DNA from: Mycoplasmopsis columboralis
GTDB lineage: Bacteria > Bacillota_I > Bacilli_A > Mycoplasmatales > Metamycoplasmataceae
Direction: 5' to 3'
DNA length: 64,000 bases
Assembly (NCBI RefSeq): GCF_900660675.1
Contig: NZ_LR215039.1
Location: 310,001 to 374,000 of the forward strand
Part shown: in pieces, positions 51,311 through 62,806 of the stretch
How positions within the stretch are numbered: position 1 is the stretch's first letter
Layout of the letters: each line of letters starts with the position of its first letter
Program-made: the position numbers and the translations under genes
Notes under the pieces: model-generated
What the model saw: only the letters and a program-made list of their open reading frames with translations
Database searches by the model: none
Told to the model about the DNA's origin: nothing

Positions 51311-52398
51311 TATTTGTATGATAATTCTTCGTGAGTTTTTTGATCGTATGCTTTAATAAATTCAACCATCAAATCTACTGTGGCTTGAATATCCACTAAT
51401 GAAGCAACTCCAATTGGACTGTGTAAGTATCTTTGGGGAATAGAAATTGAAACAGTTTTAGCTCCTCCTTGACCATATTGAATTACACTAGCATCAGTTC
51501 CACCACCCATAGCAATATATTTATATGCAGGAATGTTGTGTTCTTTAGCTAAAAACATTAATAATTTTAAGATTGCAGGATCTGATAAGGTTCCACCATC
51601 TTTAACAAGTAAATTAACACCTTTACCCAATACAGGTACTCCTTTGATACATCCTGTAGTATCATGTGAAGCACCAGTATCTACCGCAAAAGCCACATCA
51701 GGATTAATTAAACTTACAGAAGTTTTAGCTCCACGAGTTCCAACTTCTTCTTGAACTGTTCCAACAATGTATAAATGACAATCTAAATCTAAGTCTGCTA
51801 CAGCATTAGCAATTAATTCAACTGCAGTTACCCCGGCACGGTTGTCCATTGCTTTTCCACCAACTAAGTTGTTTTCAAGAGTAATTGTTTCTCCAGAAAT
51901 ATAAATTCTATCACCGACATCCACACCATGTTTTTTCGCTTCATCTTTAGACATGAAACCAAAATCAACAAACAATTCTTTTTCAGTCATTGCCTGCTTT
52001 ACTTTTTCGCTTTCTAAAATGTGAATTGATGTATGTCCAAATACACCAGTGAATTTTTTACCGTTTTCATTAATAACTAATGTAGCTTTAGTTCCAATAA
52101 CAGCACTTGGTCACACTCCGCCAACTGTTGAAACTAATAAGTTTCCATTTTCTTCAATACTTCTAACAATGTAACCTACTTCATCCATATGTGCCGCTAA
52201 CATAACTTTAGGAGCATTAGGATTTTTTGATTTCTTATAAAAAATTACTGAACCAAATCTGTCTCTTGACACTTCATATTTACCCGCTTTGATAGATTTT
52301 TTTAATTCATCTACAACAGGTTCTTCATAACGAGACATTGCTTCAATATTCATGTATTTATTTAATCTTTCAAATAAATATTCATATTTTTTATCCAT
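51310..52398 (-). CDS. M42 family glutamyl/leucyl aminopeptidase
   Basis: Cytosolic metallo-aminopeptidase that trims imported peptides. It has 362 residues. Metal and catalytic residues are visible: AAHMDEVG (His), GGKAMDNRAG (bridging Asp), VQEEVGTRGA (catalytic Glu and ligand Glu), DTGASHDTTG (Asp) and RYLHSPIG (His). The ATG at 52398 is preferred over GTG 52404 because the GAGGTG Shine-Dalgarno covers the latter. One TGA is Trp. It follows a TAAAAT promoter after the hpt terminator and is co-transcribed with the methyltransferase. Functionally it would complement the Opp importers. Confidence 0.93.
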
Positions 52399-52426
52399 AT
52401 TCACCTCTTTTTTAATATATTTTTAT

Positions 52427-52432
52427 ATTTTA
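52427..52432 (-). promoter_or_regulatory. -10 box for the M42 peptidase gene
   Basis: TAAAAT on the minus strand, about 28 nt upstream of the ATG, between the hpt terminator and the AGAGGTG Shine-Dalgarno. Confidence 0.45.
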
Positions 52433-52461
52433 CTAAAAGATACATAAAAGTATTAAAAAAG

Positions 52462-52477
52462 CCAAGAGTTATCTTGG
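52462..52477 (-). terminator. Terminator of hpt
   Basis: Stem CCAAGA/TCTTGG with a 4-base loop, then C and six Ts on the minus strand. It lies 9 nt after the hpt stop. Confidence 0.85.
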
Positions 52478-52486
52478 AACTTCTAA

Positions 52487-53035
52487 TTAGTTTTTGATAT
52501 ATTTAGGATCTAAAATCCCAATATAAGGTAAGTTTCTGAACTTTTCTTGATAATCTAATCCAAACCCCACTAAAAACTCATCTGGAACGTCAAAACCGTA
52601 GAAATCAGCTTCTAAAGCAACTTTGCGATGGTGTGGTTTGTTCATTAGTGAGAGAATTTTTAAACTTTTAGGTTTACGAGCTAGTAAAATACTTTTAATT
52701 TTATCTAAGGTAATGCCACTATCAATGATGTCTTCCACAAGCAAGACATCTTTGTTTTCAATATCTGAGCTTAAATCCATAATAATTTTGACATTACCAC
52801 TTGAAGCGTGCGAACCATTGTAACTAGAAGCGATCATAAAATCCATTTGGTGATCTACGCTAACATTTTTAATTAGTTGAGCCAAAAAAGGAACGGAACC
52901 TTTTAAAAGACCAACCAATACCAAATTATCTGAGCTAACGTAAGTTTCATTTACTCAATTTGAACATTTTAAAATTGCATCATTAATAAAGCTTTCATCA
53001 AATAAAACTTTTAAAATTCGTTGATCTCTACGCAT
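52487..53035 (-). CDS. hpt: Hypoxanthine(-guanine) phosphoribosyltransferase
   Basis: Purine salvage enzyme that joins hypoxanthine or guanine to PRPP. It has 182 residues, the normal size. The flexible-loop region SSYNGSHASSG and the PRPP-binding motif VLLVEDIIDSGITL are clear. The purine-contacting VALEADFYGFDVPDEFLVGF is also conserved. One TGA is Trp. It overlaps the deoxynucleoside kinase gene by 8 nt, making a nucleotide-salvage pair. Mycoplasmas lack de novo purine synthesis and depend on this enzyme. Confidence 0.95.
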
Positions 53036-53693
53036 TATTAACCTTTGTTTTTTTATATAAGTCTATTGCTACGACAGCTTCTTCAAAAACATCTTTTTCA
53101 CTCTTGTTATTTGTATCAATAACAACATAATTGATTTTGTATTTTTTTACAATTTCTAAAAATGTCTTTTTGTATACTTGATAAAGCTCATAAAAATATT
53201 CTTTGTTTTTTTCATAATTATCAATTTCAACAGCTCGACCACGTTTGAAAAGACGTTTTTGAAAATTCTCAAAAGATACATCTAAAAACAAAGTAAATTC
53301 AGGAAGTTCTTCGTTGCTTACAAGTTCGTTAAAAAGAGCTTTATATGCATTAAAAGCCTTCTTAGGAAGATCTTTAAGATTAACTGAAGCAAACACATAA
53401 TGTTCAGCACTAAAACGATCCAAAAAGATAATATCTTGATCTTTGCTTAAATTTAAATCATTAAATTTATTGACAATTTTATTAACACTAGCTGTATGAT
53501 TTTCCACAACGTACACTTGAAAACTAATATCAATGTGTGGTTTTTGTTCATAAAATCAGTTTAAATAAGTGTTAAATACTACGTCATCTTCTTCATATTC
53601 ATTAAGTAATAACGAGTTTTTGTAATGCTTAGTAAGCTTTTTTGACAAAGTACTTTTTCCGCTACTAATCATTCCTGAAATTCCAATTATCAT
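53028..53693 (-). CDS. Deoxynucleoside kinase (dAK/dGK family)
   Basis: Salvage kinase that phosphorylates imported deoxynucleosides. It has 221 residues. The P-loop is GISGMISSGKST (about 4-15). LDRFSAEHYVFA carries the DR(S/F) motif, and the lid Arg cluster is KRLFKRGRAVEIDNY. This fits the mycoplasma deoxyadenosine kinase group, but substrate preference cannot be read from sequence. AAGGAGGATTTTT is a strong Shine-Dalgarno. It starts 27 nt after the greA terminator stem and overlaps hpt by 8 nt. One TGA (Trp) occurs at YLNWFYE. Confidence 0.9.
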
Positions 53694-53719
53694 AAAAATC
53701 CTCCTTAAAGAAACAAAAA

Positions 53720-53739
53720 ACTAAAGATTATTCTTTAGT
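53720..53739 (-). terminator. Terminator overlapping the greA stop
   Basis: Stem ACTAAAGA/TCTTTAGT with a 4-base loop, then five to six Ts on the minus strand. The left arm uses the last greA codons. Confidence 0.8.
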
Positions 53740-54214
53740 TTTGTTGTGTTACGCTAATAATTTCAACGTTAAATTTTTGTTGAGCATCAACTTCAACAAC
53801 ATCACCAGTTTTTTTACCCATAATTGATACTGCAAGTGGGCTTTTGTTTGAAATTTTATCTTCAAATGGGTTTGCATCGTGTGTCCCCATAATTGTGATG
53901 TTTTTGATTTCTCCGGTTTCAATGAACTTCAAGGTTACAGTAGCACCAATTCCAATTAATGCGCTATTGGCATTTTCAATAATTTCTGCACGATCTAAAA
54001 TTGATTCAAGCTCGTTAATTCTTCCTTCAACAACTCCTTGACGATCTCTAGCTGCATCATACTCAGCGTTTTCAGAAAGGTCACCCTGTGCTCTGGCTTC
54101 TTTAAGAGCGTTTTGTACAGCTGGACGCTCAACATTAACTAAGTGTTCATATTCTTTTTTATATTTTTCTAATGTTTCTTTGGCTAAATAAATTTTTTCA
54201 GTATTTGTTGACAT
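53735..54214 (-). CDS. greA: Transcription elongation factor GreA
   Basis: Rescues backtracked RNA polymerase by stimulating transcript cleavage. It has 159 residues. The N-terminal coiled coil (about 10-75) carries the acidic tip (ARAQGDLSENAEYDAARD) that enters the polymerase channel. The FKBP-like C-terminal domain contains SIMGKKTGDVVEV. A good AAGGAGCATT Shine-Dalgarno is present. It is 39 nt behind the upstream membrane-protein gene. It contains no Trp. Confidence 0.97.
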   Translation of the reverse strand: MSTNTEKIYLAKETLEKYKKEYEHLVNVERPAVQNALKEARAQGDLSENAEYDAARDRQGVVEGRINELESILDRAEIIENANSALIGIGATVTLKFIETGEIKNITIMGTHDANPFEDKISNKSPLAVSIMGKKTGDVVEVDAQQKFNVEIISVTQQN

Positions 54215-54253
54215 AATGCTCCTTAATGTTTTTTAATTATAACAAGTTTGACC

Positions 54254-54913
54254 TTATTGCTTAACAATATATAAAAATTTACTTTCAACATAGGAAATTT
54301 CATAAGTTAAACCTAAGGTTTTAATATGCTTAACGAATTTTACTAACTCTTTTTTAGAATAATTGTCCGTTAGAATCATCATCATTGATTTAGAAATCAT
54401 AAAATCAAAATAAGTATCAAATAATTCCATTAGCGTTTTATTGTTTTTAAATATCACAACAAAATCTAGCATATTTTGTGAATATGAAATTAAATTAGTG
54501 TTCTCTAAATCTTGTGGATATTCAGAAATTGCTTCTTTGAGTTGCTCACTAAAATCATATTCATTTAAATAATAGATTTTTCGTTTAGTTTTATTTGAAA
54601 CTACCGAAGATAAAAACGAATCTTGATTATCAATAATTAAAGTTGACTGAAAGTTATTGGTGTAAATTGTATTAATTACTGCTTCAATATCATATGGCTT
54701 ATAATCATTTTTTAAATAATCTTTTAAATCAAAAGGTAATTGTCCAATGTCATTACGAAGATTTTGCAACATCAAGTATGTTTGTTCACGATCTTGGTTT
54801 AAATACTTAGCTTGTAATTTTTTTATTTTCAATTTGATTAAGATAATTGAAATTGCTGCTATTACAATAACCGCAATCATTGAACCAAACAAAATTCATT
54901 GTAACTTATTCAT
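54254..54913 (-). CDS. Single-span membrane protein of unknown function
   Basis: Protein of 219 residues. An N-terminal membrane helix (about 5-27, LFGSMIAVIVIAAISIILI) precedes a basic Lys-rich stretch and a cytosolic domain of about 190 residues, with an alternating beta/alpha pattern (STLIIDNQDSFLSSVVSN, KIYYLNEYDF, LDFVVIFKN). This looks like a divergent Rossmann/SAM-methyltransferase-type fold without a clear Gly-rich motif. Mycoplasmas have a family annotated as putative membrane methyltransferase (BC85_0335 family) that this may belong to; I recall that only loosely. It overlaps ruvX by 8 nt and precedes greA. Confidence 0.75.
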
Positions 54914-55343
54914 TTTTGCCTCATTTATCTTGGTAATATTCTAAATAATCTTGCAATATGATTTGAGCTGCTAGCTTGTCTTTGTTAGCCTTTCTTTTTT
55001 TACGAGTAAGGCCAGCACTAATCATTACTTGTTGAGCCTTTTTAGTGCTATATTGTTCATTTACTAACATAACTGGTATTTGAAAATTTTCTTCAAGTAG
55101 CTTTTTAAAATCTTCAACCATTAATGTACGATCACTTTTTTCTCCGCTTATTTTCAAAGGGTATCCTAAAACAAAACCGTCAATTTTGTATTCTTGCAAA
55201 TATTGTTCAATACGCTTAATTACCGCGTTGAAATCGCCTTCGTTCATTAGAAAGTTTTCTAGCGAGGTTGAAATAATTTCGTTTTCATCAGTGATGGCAA
55301 ATCCGCAGCTTTTAATTCCTAAATCTAGTCCTAATTTTCTCAT
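54906..55343 (-). CDS. ruvX: RuvX/YqgF Holliday-junction-resolvase-like protein
   Basis: RNase H-fold protein (YqgF family) of 145 residues. It is implicated in 16S rRNA 5' processing in E. coli and proposed as a resolvase elsewhere. The first metal Asp lies in [30 protein letters not shown], the Glu-bearing VNEQYSTKKA and the terminal KDKLAAQIILQDYLE also match the family. Reading TGA as Trp adds WGKNE to the C-terminus. It overlaps alaS by 13 nt and the next gene by 8 nt; alaS-ruvX is a common neighbourhood. Confidence 0.9.
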
Positions 55344-57955
55344 TGAATTTTTTCTAACTCACTAAAAATTAAATCTTTTGAAAGTGTTTGGCCACATTTT
55401 CCCATTGAAAGAAGATTATTTCCTCCACCTCTACCTTCAAAAGTTTTAAATAATTGTTGGGCAATTAAATTAGAATTAAATGATTTTGAACCAATACATA
55501 ACATGTTATTATCATCAAAACCAATCACTAAAGCATTAGGTTGTTTTTCTCTTAAAGTTGAAACACTTGTTTTTAATACACTAGTAGGTACATTTAAAAG
55601 ATAAACACTTTGATTTTGAACTTGTGTAGGAGTTAACTCATCAAAATTTAATTCTGCATTAACTGATTGTTTTTTTATTAATTGTTTATTATCTTCTTTC
55701 AAAGTTTCTAAAGCTTGTTCTAAAGCGCTGATTTGTTGCTCTAAATCATTTTCTTGTGGTAAAACAAAAGCATATTGAGCATCTAAATTTTTGTTTTTAT
55801 CAACTGCTTTTTGCACCTGTTCGGTTAATAATTGAACTTGTTCATTTAGGTATTCGTTAACAATTTTATTTGAAGAAATGGCTCTAATTCTAAACACACC
55901 AGCAGCTTTTTTCTCAACTGAAACAATCTTGAAATTTTCTAACATTCCCGAGTGTTCTAAGTGTGTTCCTCCACATAAATCAGCAGTAATAGTTTCAAAT
56001 TCTACAATACGAATATTCTTAGGATCCATGTATTCAGCTTCTTCTAAAGTCATGATTGCTCCCATGGCTTTTGCTTTGTCAGTTGTAGTAATAAGATAAT
56101 TTCTTTTAACATCTTTAGCAATGTAGCTTTTTACTAAATTCTCGATTTTAGTAATTATTTCTTTAGAAGGTTTCTCGTCAGCTGGAAAATCAAAAGTTAA
56201 TCTTTCTTCGTTATTATCACTACTTAGCTGTTCAATATGAGCGCCCAAAACGTGTCTAAGAGCACAAAATAGCAAGTGAGTCCCTGAGTGATTACGTTTA
56301 AGTCCTAAACGAATTTGTTTATCCACAAAACATTGTACTCTTTCTTTTGAATTAACTTTACCCTCGACTTTGTGAATGTGATTTCCGAATTTATCTTTGA
56401 AAACATTTAGAATTTTTAATTTATTTCCGTTTTGGAGAATATATCCACGGTCATGCTTTTGTCCACCACTTGTGGCATAAAAAGGAGTTTGTTTTAAAAT
56501 TAAATAACTGATTCCTTCATTTTCTTCAACCTCTTCTTCAGTGGTTAAAAGTTTTAAAATTTCACTCTCTCCTTCTTCAACTTCATATCCGATAAATTTA
56601 TCAATTTTGCCTTCAATTAAAGCTAAAGAATTAATAACTTTATCCATTCCGGCAACTTTATTTCCTTTTGAAGCTAAAGCGTGTTTTTCTTTGGCTTGTT
56701 CATATTCATGCATGTTTACTGTGATGTTACGCTCATTAAGAATTTCAATTGTTAATTCAATTGGGAATCCATAAGTTTCAAATAATTTGAAAGCTACATC
56801 ACCAGGAAAAGTTTTGGAATTATCGCTTAAATGTTCTTCAAGAAGCATTCTTCCGCTATCAATTGTTTTAGAGAAAGCTACTTCCTCATCTAAAATGATT
56901 TTTTCAATTTTCTTTACATCATATTCATAAGGCAATGTTGAAGCAATCACTTCAACTAGTTTATGTAAGAAAAGTGGTTCGCTAACTTTTAGTTGCATTC
57001 CTTTGTGTACTGAACGACGAATTAATCTTCTTAAAATATATCCCCGACCCACATTTGAAGGTTTAGCGCCATCATTAATGGCATTCACCACTGTTCTCAT
57101 GTGATCAGCAATAACTTTGAAATAGGTGTTAATTAATGTTTGGTCAGCATCTTTTTCAAAGTAATTACTGGTTTTGTATTTGTATGAAGTAAACTCTTCA
57201 ATTTTGTGAATAATTGGTAAAAACAAGTCAGTATCAAAGTTAGTTGGAGCATCTTGTAAAATTGACACAATTCTTTCTAAACCAGCTCCAGTATCAATGT
57301 TTTTTTGGTTTAACTCAGTGTAATTTCCTTCTCCATCAGAATTGTAAGTCGAAAACACAATATTTCAAATTTCAATATAACGATCGTTCTCAATATCTTC
57401 TTTAAGAAGCTCAATTCCTCTAGTATCATACTTTTGACCACGATCATAGAAAATTTCAGTATTTGGACCACAAGGACCTGAACCAACTTCTCAGAAATTA
57501 GTTGATTTATCTCCGGGAATAAGTTGTTCTTCAGCAAAACCATGAGACATTCATTCAGATTTAGTTTCCAAATCTTCATAGTAATAGGTAAAATATAATC
57601 TATTTTTATCTAATTTTAATTCATTAAGTAAAAAATCAACCGCAAAAGCAATTGCTTCTTTTTTGAAGTAATCTCCAATTGAAAAGTTTCCTAACATTTC
57701 AAAAAAGGTGTGGTGTCTAGCGGTTACTCCAACATTTTCAATATCATTGGTTCTTATTGCTTTTTGTGAGTTAGTTAATCTTTTTGAAGGAGGTATTTTT
57801 TTACCAGAAAAATAATCTTTCAAAGTTGCCACTCCACTATTAATTCACAATAGTGAAGGATCATTTTGCGGTACTAAACTTTTTGAAGGAACAACAAAAT
57901 GGTTATTTTTTTCAAAAAAGGATAATCATTTATTTCTAATTTCTTGTGATGTCAT
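55331..57955 (-). CDS. alaS: Alanyl-tRNA synthetase
   Basis: Class II synthetase charging tRNA-Ala and editing mischarged Ser/Gly. It has 874 residues. The catalytic core shows [19 protein letters not shown] and [12 protein letters not shown]. The editing domain carries the zinc ligands HSGTHLL and [10 protein letters not shown]. The C-terminal C-Ala domain ends [15 protein letters not shown] and is complete. The true stop is TAG at 55331-55333; the earlier TGA at 55340 is Trp. An AGAGGTAAAAC Shine-Dalgarno is present. It lies 10 nt behind mnmA. Confidence 0.97.
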
Positions 57956-57965
57956 GTTTTACCTC

Positions 57966-59120
<1,155 letters not shown>

Positions 59121-59217
59121 TTATTTTTGCTTTTTTTTGAAAGTATAAACACCATAAAAAACGGGTATTTTCGGATATTTTAAAAGTTAATAAAAGGCAA
59201 TAAATTTTCAAAAATGG

Positions 59218-59223
59218 TAAAAT
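59218..59223 (+). promoter_or_regulatory. Extended -10 box 6 nt before ftsY
   Basis: TGGTAAAAT, then AAAAAT, then ATG (59230). No Shine-Dalgarno is present, so a leaderless mRNA is likely. The motif is shared with secDF. Confidence 0.55.
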
Positions 59224-59229
59224 AAAAAT

Positions 59230-60282
59230 ATGGGATTTTTTAAAAATTTAGTAAAAAAAGTTTTTTCAAAAAATGATGATCAATTATCTCAAAAAGAGCA
59301 AGCTATTGAGCAAAAAATCACTCAAGAAATTGAAAAATCTGGAAAATTAGAAAAATATAAAACAGGATTATCTAACGCAAGCAATTTTGGAAAACAGTTG
59401 CTTGAACTCCAAAATCGTTACAACAAAATTGATGAAGATTTTTTTGAAGAACTAGAAGAATTGCTTATCATGGCTGACATTAACGCTTCGCTAGTATATT
59501 TAATTATTGAAAAAATTAAGCGCGAAGTTAAAACCAATAATATCGATGATCCAAAATTAATCGGAGAGATTGTTGCTGACCAAATGTTTGTTATTTACAC
59601 TAACAACAGCGTAACTAATACTAATTTAAATTATCAAGATGGTCGTTTAAATGTGTTTGTATTTGTAGGTGTTAACGGAAGCGGAAAAACCACTTCAATT
59701 GCCAAAATGGCTTATAAATTCAAGCAAGAAAATAAAAAGGTCTTAATTGCTGCAGCTGATACCTTCAGAGCCGGAGCGGTTAATCAATTAGATGTATGAG
59801 CTCAAAGAATTGGAGTAAACATTGTTAAACCTGACAAAGAAGGAGCCGATCCAGCATCAGTGGTATATAAGGCAATGGAAAAAGCTACAAATGACAAATA
59901 TGACCTTTTAATCGTGGATACTGCCGGAAGATTACAAAACAAAGTAAATTTAATGAACGAGCTTAACAAAATGATTTCAATCATGCAGCGCTTTGAAACT
60001 TCAGCTCCACATGAATCATTGCTTGTGCTTGACGCTACAACCGGACAAAACGGTCTAAGTCAAGCTAAAGCTTTTAAAGAAGTAGCTAACTTAAGTGGAA
60101 TTATCTTAACTAAAATGGATGGAACTTCAAAAGGTGGAATTGTCTTATCAATTAAAGATGAGTATGAACTTAATGTCAAATATATTGGTTTGGGCGAGAA
60201 ATTAGATGATCTGCAAGAATTTGATTTAGAAATGTTTATTTATCAAATGACTAAGGATTTAATAAATGAACAAGGAAACTAA
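59230..60282 (+). CDS. ftsY: Signal recognition particle receptor FtsY
   Basis: SRP receptor GTPase that docks ribosome-nascent-chain-SRP complexes at the membrane. It has 350 residues. A short basic amphipathic N-terminus (MGFFKNLVKKVFSK) replaces the acidic A domain. The N domain is followed by G1 GVNGSGKTTSIAKM (about 153-166), the AAADTFRAGAVNQLD box, DTAGRLQNK and G4 TKMDGTSKGG. It ends GLGEKLDDLQEFD. One TGA is Trp (DVWAQ). Its last 17 nt overlap ylxM, tying the two SRP genes together. Confidence 0.97.
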
Positions 60283-60508
60283 AAAATCATTAAACAATAT
60301 TCAAAAATATACTTTGTTATATGAAAAATATGGTTTTATGCTCACTAAAGTTCAACAACAAGCATTTGAACTGTATGTTTATAAAGACTTATCTTATGCG
60401 GAAGTGGCTCAAATTTTAGCTACCACTCGCACAAGTGTGTATGATGCTGTTGATAAAGCTTTTAAGAAATTAGATAAAATCAACAACCAAAAGAATTTAA
60501 GCAAATAA
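60266..60508 (+). CDS. ylxM: YlxM-like SRP-associated helix-turn-helix protein
   Basis: Small protein of 80 residues of the YlxM/p13 family, which in Gram-positives is encoded with SRP genes and modulates SRP GTPase activity. The sigma-factor-like helix-turn-helix is LSYAEVAQILATTRTSVYDAVDKAFKKL (about 42-69; shown here as LSYAEVAQILATT plus SVYDAVDKAF). The start overlaps ftsY by 17 nt, with a weak Shine-Dalgarno (AAGGATTTAATAA), suggesting coupling. It ends at a bidirectional terminator. It contains no Trp. Confidence 0.88.
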   Translation: MNKETKKSLNNIQKYTLLYEKYGFMLTKVQQQAFELYVYKDLSYAEVAQILATTRTSVYDAVDKAFKKLDKINNQKNLSK

Positions 60509-60536
60509 AAAAGCACTTTTGAATTTGTGCTTTTTT
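60506..60536. terminator. Bidirectional terminator
   Basis: A 10-bp stem AAAAAAGCAC/GTGCTTTTTT lies between ylxM (plus) and the surface protein gene (minus). Confidence 0.85.
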
Positions 60537-60544
60537 ATTTTGAA

Positions 60545-62113
60545 TTATTTATCTTCTTTGTTTTTTCTTTTTTTACCAGCAAATAAAGCAATTAATAATC
60601 CTGCTACAAGCAATACAGCTGAGATAGCTCCAAATGCGATGTATTCATAGTATGTAGGTTTTGGATCATTTTTGTTTTCTTCTGCATATTTGTAATCTGG
60701 AGCAAGAACTTCTTTAGCTTTTGAATATTCTCTGGCCACATTAGTTGCAACATTTTGAATTACTGGAACGTTTAATTCGTTTTTAGTTAATAATTCATTT
60801 GCATCGTTAAGAACAGCTTGAATTGCATCTTTGTTTGATTGAGGTAATTTATCATTTGTTAAAAGATCTTTTAATTCTTTTTCATATTTTGAAAGGTTTT
60901 CTCTTAAGGTTACCATTTCATCATTAACAGTTTTTACTAATGAACTAAATTGTTCAACTGTTTTAGGATCTTCACTTTTTTGAGCATTTAATTTAGCTTG
61001 ATCTGAATAAGTTTGTCTTTGAGCATCATTTAAAGCTTCAGCATCGCTTAAAATAGCGTCATAATTTTTTGTTTTAGCGTGTTGTTCTTTTAAGGCTGCG
61101 TATTTATCTGATAATTTAGTTAAATCAGCTTCATACATATCAGCATCTTTAACATACATTTCACCAGCAGCTACATCTGCTTTATTTTCTAATGATGAAG
61201 ATAATTTATCGTAATAAGTTTTAAGTGTATCTTTATCTTCTTGAGCAATAAGTGAGTTAGCTAAAATTTCATTAACAACAACTTTAATGTCCATATTTGA
61301 ATCAGCAAATTCTTTAACTTTAACACTAGCTACAACCAATGTATTAACTGAATCATTAACCATCATAATGTCGGCTTTTGTTTCATCAGTTAATTTAGCT
61401 GTTTCAGATGCTAATTGTTCATTAGCTTTGTTTAATAAGTCATTGTAATATGAAGTAACAACAGCATTAACAACAGGAGCAGTAACGTCGTTTAATCCAT
61501 TTAATACTACATTTAAAATTGATACTAATCCTTTATTGTAGCTTTCGTCAAATTTAGCATTTAATGCATCCACTTGTTCTTTTGAAGTTAATGTTGAATC
61601 TGATTTTGTTGATTCAGCAATTGCAGCATCAGCTTCGGTTTTAGCTTCACTTAATTGAGCTTTGTATGTTTTGGCATCTTCAGCTTCTGAAACTTTGCTT
61701 TCGTAATACATTGATTTAGAAAGTTTTTCATACATTGAGTTTGAAGCGTTTTGTGATAAAACAAGCATTGCTGTTGCTAAGTCATTTGCTTTAGCTAAGT
61801 ATTCATCAAGTTTTTCAACAGTAACATCATCTGCATCAGCCATTGCTTTGTAAGCCTCAATTTGAGCAGCTGATAAAAATGGATTTGCTTGTTCGCTTTT
61901 TGCTAACGCATCAATAGCAGCTTTGTATTCAACTTTTTTAGTTTCTAAAGCTTGTGCTTGATTATCTGCAGGAGCTCCACTTTCATTTGAATTTACAGGT
62001 GTATCTGCGTTATTTACATTAGCAGTTGAAGATGTTTGAGCTGATAAAGCCATAGCTGGAGTTGCGGCTACAACTGGTGCTAAAATCAATAATTTATTTT
62101 TTAATTTTTTCAT
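60545..62113 (-). CDS. Ala/Lys-rich helical surface protein with C-terminal membrane anchor
   Basis: Protein of 522 residues of unknown function. An N-terminal signal sequence (MKKLKNKLLILAPVVAATPA) has a likely signal-peptidase I site after AMA; there is no Cys, so no lipid anchor. A short Ser/Asn/Thr/Pro linker (27-50) is followed by a long Ala/Lys/Glu/Asp helical body (about 52-480) with repeated FIVAR-like helices. One membrane helix follows (about 488-511) and then a basic tail KKRKNKEDK, giving type I topology. It resembles Gram-positive wall proteins in layout but lacks LPxTG. It has no Trp. AAAGGATTTTT is the Shine-Dalgarno. TATAAT at 62150-62155 is its promoter. A surface adhesin or structural role is inferred. 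Confidence 0.85.
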   Translation of the reverse strand: MKKLKNKLLILAPVVAATPAMALSAQTSSTANVNNADTPVNSNESGAPADNQAQALETKKVEYKAAIDALAKSEQANPFLSAAQIEAYKAMADADDVTVEKLDEYLAKANDLATAMLVLSQNASNSMYEKLSKSMYYESKVSEAEDAKTYKAQLSEAKTEADAAIAESTKSDSTLTSKEQVDALNAKFDESYNKGLVSILNVVLNGLNDVTAPVVNAVVTSYYNDLLNKANEQLASETAKLTDETKADIMMVNDSVNTLVVASVKVKEFADSNMDIKVVVNEILANSLIAQEDKDTLKTYYDKLSSSLENKADVAAGEMYVKDADMYEADLTKLSDKYAALKEQHAKTKNYDAILSDAEALNDAQRQTYSDQAKLNAQKSEDPKTVEQFSSLVKTVNDEMVTLRENLSKYEKELKDLLTNDKLPQSNKDAIQAVLNDANELLTKNELNVPVIQNVATNVAREYSKAKEVLAPDYKYAEENKNDPKPTYYEYIAFGAISAVLLVAGLLIALFAGKKRKNKEDK

Positions 62114-62149
62114 AAAAATCCTTTGTAAGTAACTATGTATTTTTAGATA

Positions 62150-62155
62150 ATTATA
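62150..62155 (-). promoter_or_regulatory. -10 box for the Ala/Lys-rich surface protein
   Basis: TATAAT on the minus strand, 36 nt upstream of the ATG, leaving a roughly 30-nt leader that carries AAAGGA. Confidence 0.55.
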
Positions 62156-62230
62156 AGTTTACTTTTTATATTCATAATTATAAGATATTTTTAAAAAAAA
62201 TAAATATAAAAATAGACCTATTTAAAAATG

Positions 62231-62256
62231 AAAAACAGGGTAAATTCCCTGTTTTT
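62231..62256 (-). terminator. Terminator of tRNA-Ile
   Basis: AAAAACAGGG/CCCTGTTTTT stem with a 6-base loop and Ts on the minus strand. It starts 16 nt after the tRNA 3' end. Confidence 0.85.
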
Positions 62257-62272
62257 TTCGGTCAAAATGAAA

Positions 62273-62349
62273 TGGTGCGAACGAATGGACTTGAACCATC
62301 GACCTCACGATTATCAGTCGTGTGCTCTAACCAGCTGAGCTACGCTCGC
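62273..62349 (-). tRNA. tRNA-Ile (anticodon GAT)
   Basis: A 77-nt tRNA with acceptor stem GCGAGCG/CGTTCGC (one G-T pair) and encoded CCA. The anticodon arm is CACGA-CTGATAA-TCGTG, giving GAT. The D-arm AGCTCAGCTGGTTAGAGC and T-arm GGTTCAAGTCC are standard. Confidence 0.96.
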
Positions 62350-62362
62350 ATAGTGTATTCCT

Positions 62363-62368
62363 ATTATA
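62363..62368 (-). promoter_or_regulatory. -10 box for tRNA-Ile
   Basis: TATAAT on the minus strand, 13 nt before the tRNA 5' end, after the rpsI stop. Confidence 0.6.
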
Positions 62369-62405
62369 TCACTTTTGAAACATAACAGGAATAAAATTAT
62401 GAAAA

Positions 62406-62804
62406 TTAACGTTTTGAGAATTGTCTTGAACGACGTGCTTTTCTAAGACCAGGTTTTTTACGTTCTTTAGCACGGGCATCTCTTGTAAGCATTCCAGCTT
62501 GTTTAAGAACTGAACGATAGTCCGCACTAGCTTCTAATAAAGCACGAGCAATTCCAAGTCTAATAGCTCCAGCTTGACCACTAAGACCACCACCAGCAAC
62601 TTTAACAGAAACATCAAATTGTCCCATTGTTTCAGTTAAAACAAATGGTTGATTTGCATCTTGAAGGTAAATATCTGAAGTTAAGTAATCTTTTGCTCCT
62701 CTACCGTTAATTACAAAATCACCTTTTCCAGGTTTAATAATAACACGAGCAACTGAAGATTTTCTTCTTCCTAATCCACGGTATTTAACTTGTTCTTTAG
62801 CCAT
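62406..62804 (-). CDS. rpsI: Ribosomal protein S9
   Basis: 30S subunit protein uS9, 132 residues, whose C-terminal tail reaches the P-site t[36 protein letters not shown] and the terminal RRSRQFSKR are all conserved, including the invariant final Lys-Arg. It starts 2 nt after the rplM stop, with the Shine-Dalgarno region inside the rplM 3' end (AGGTTAGATAATT). The rplM-rpsI order is near universal. Confidence 0.98.
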   Translation of the reverse strand: MAKEQVKYRGLGRRKSSVARVIIKPGKGDFVINGRGAKDYLTSDIYLQDANQPFVLTETMGQFDVSVKVAGGGLSGQAGAIRLGIARALLEASADYRSVLKQAGMLTRDARAKERKKPGLRKARRSRQFSKR

Positions 62805-62806
62805 AA

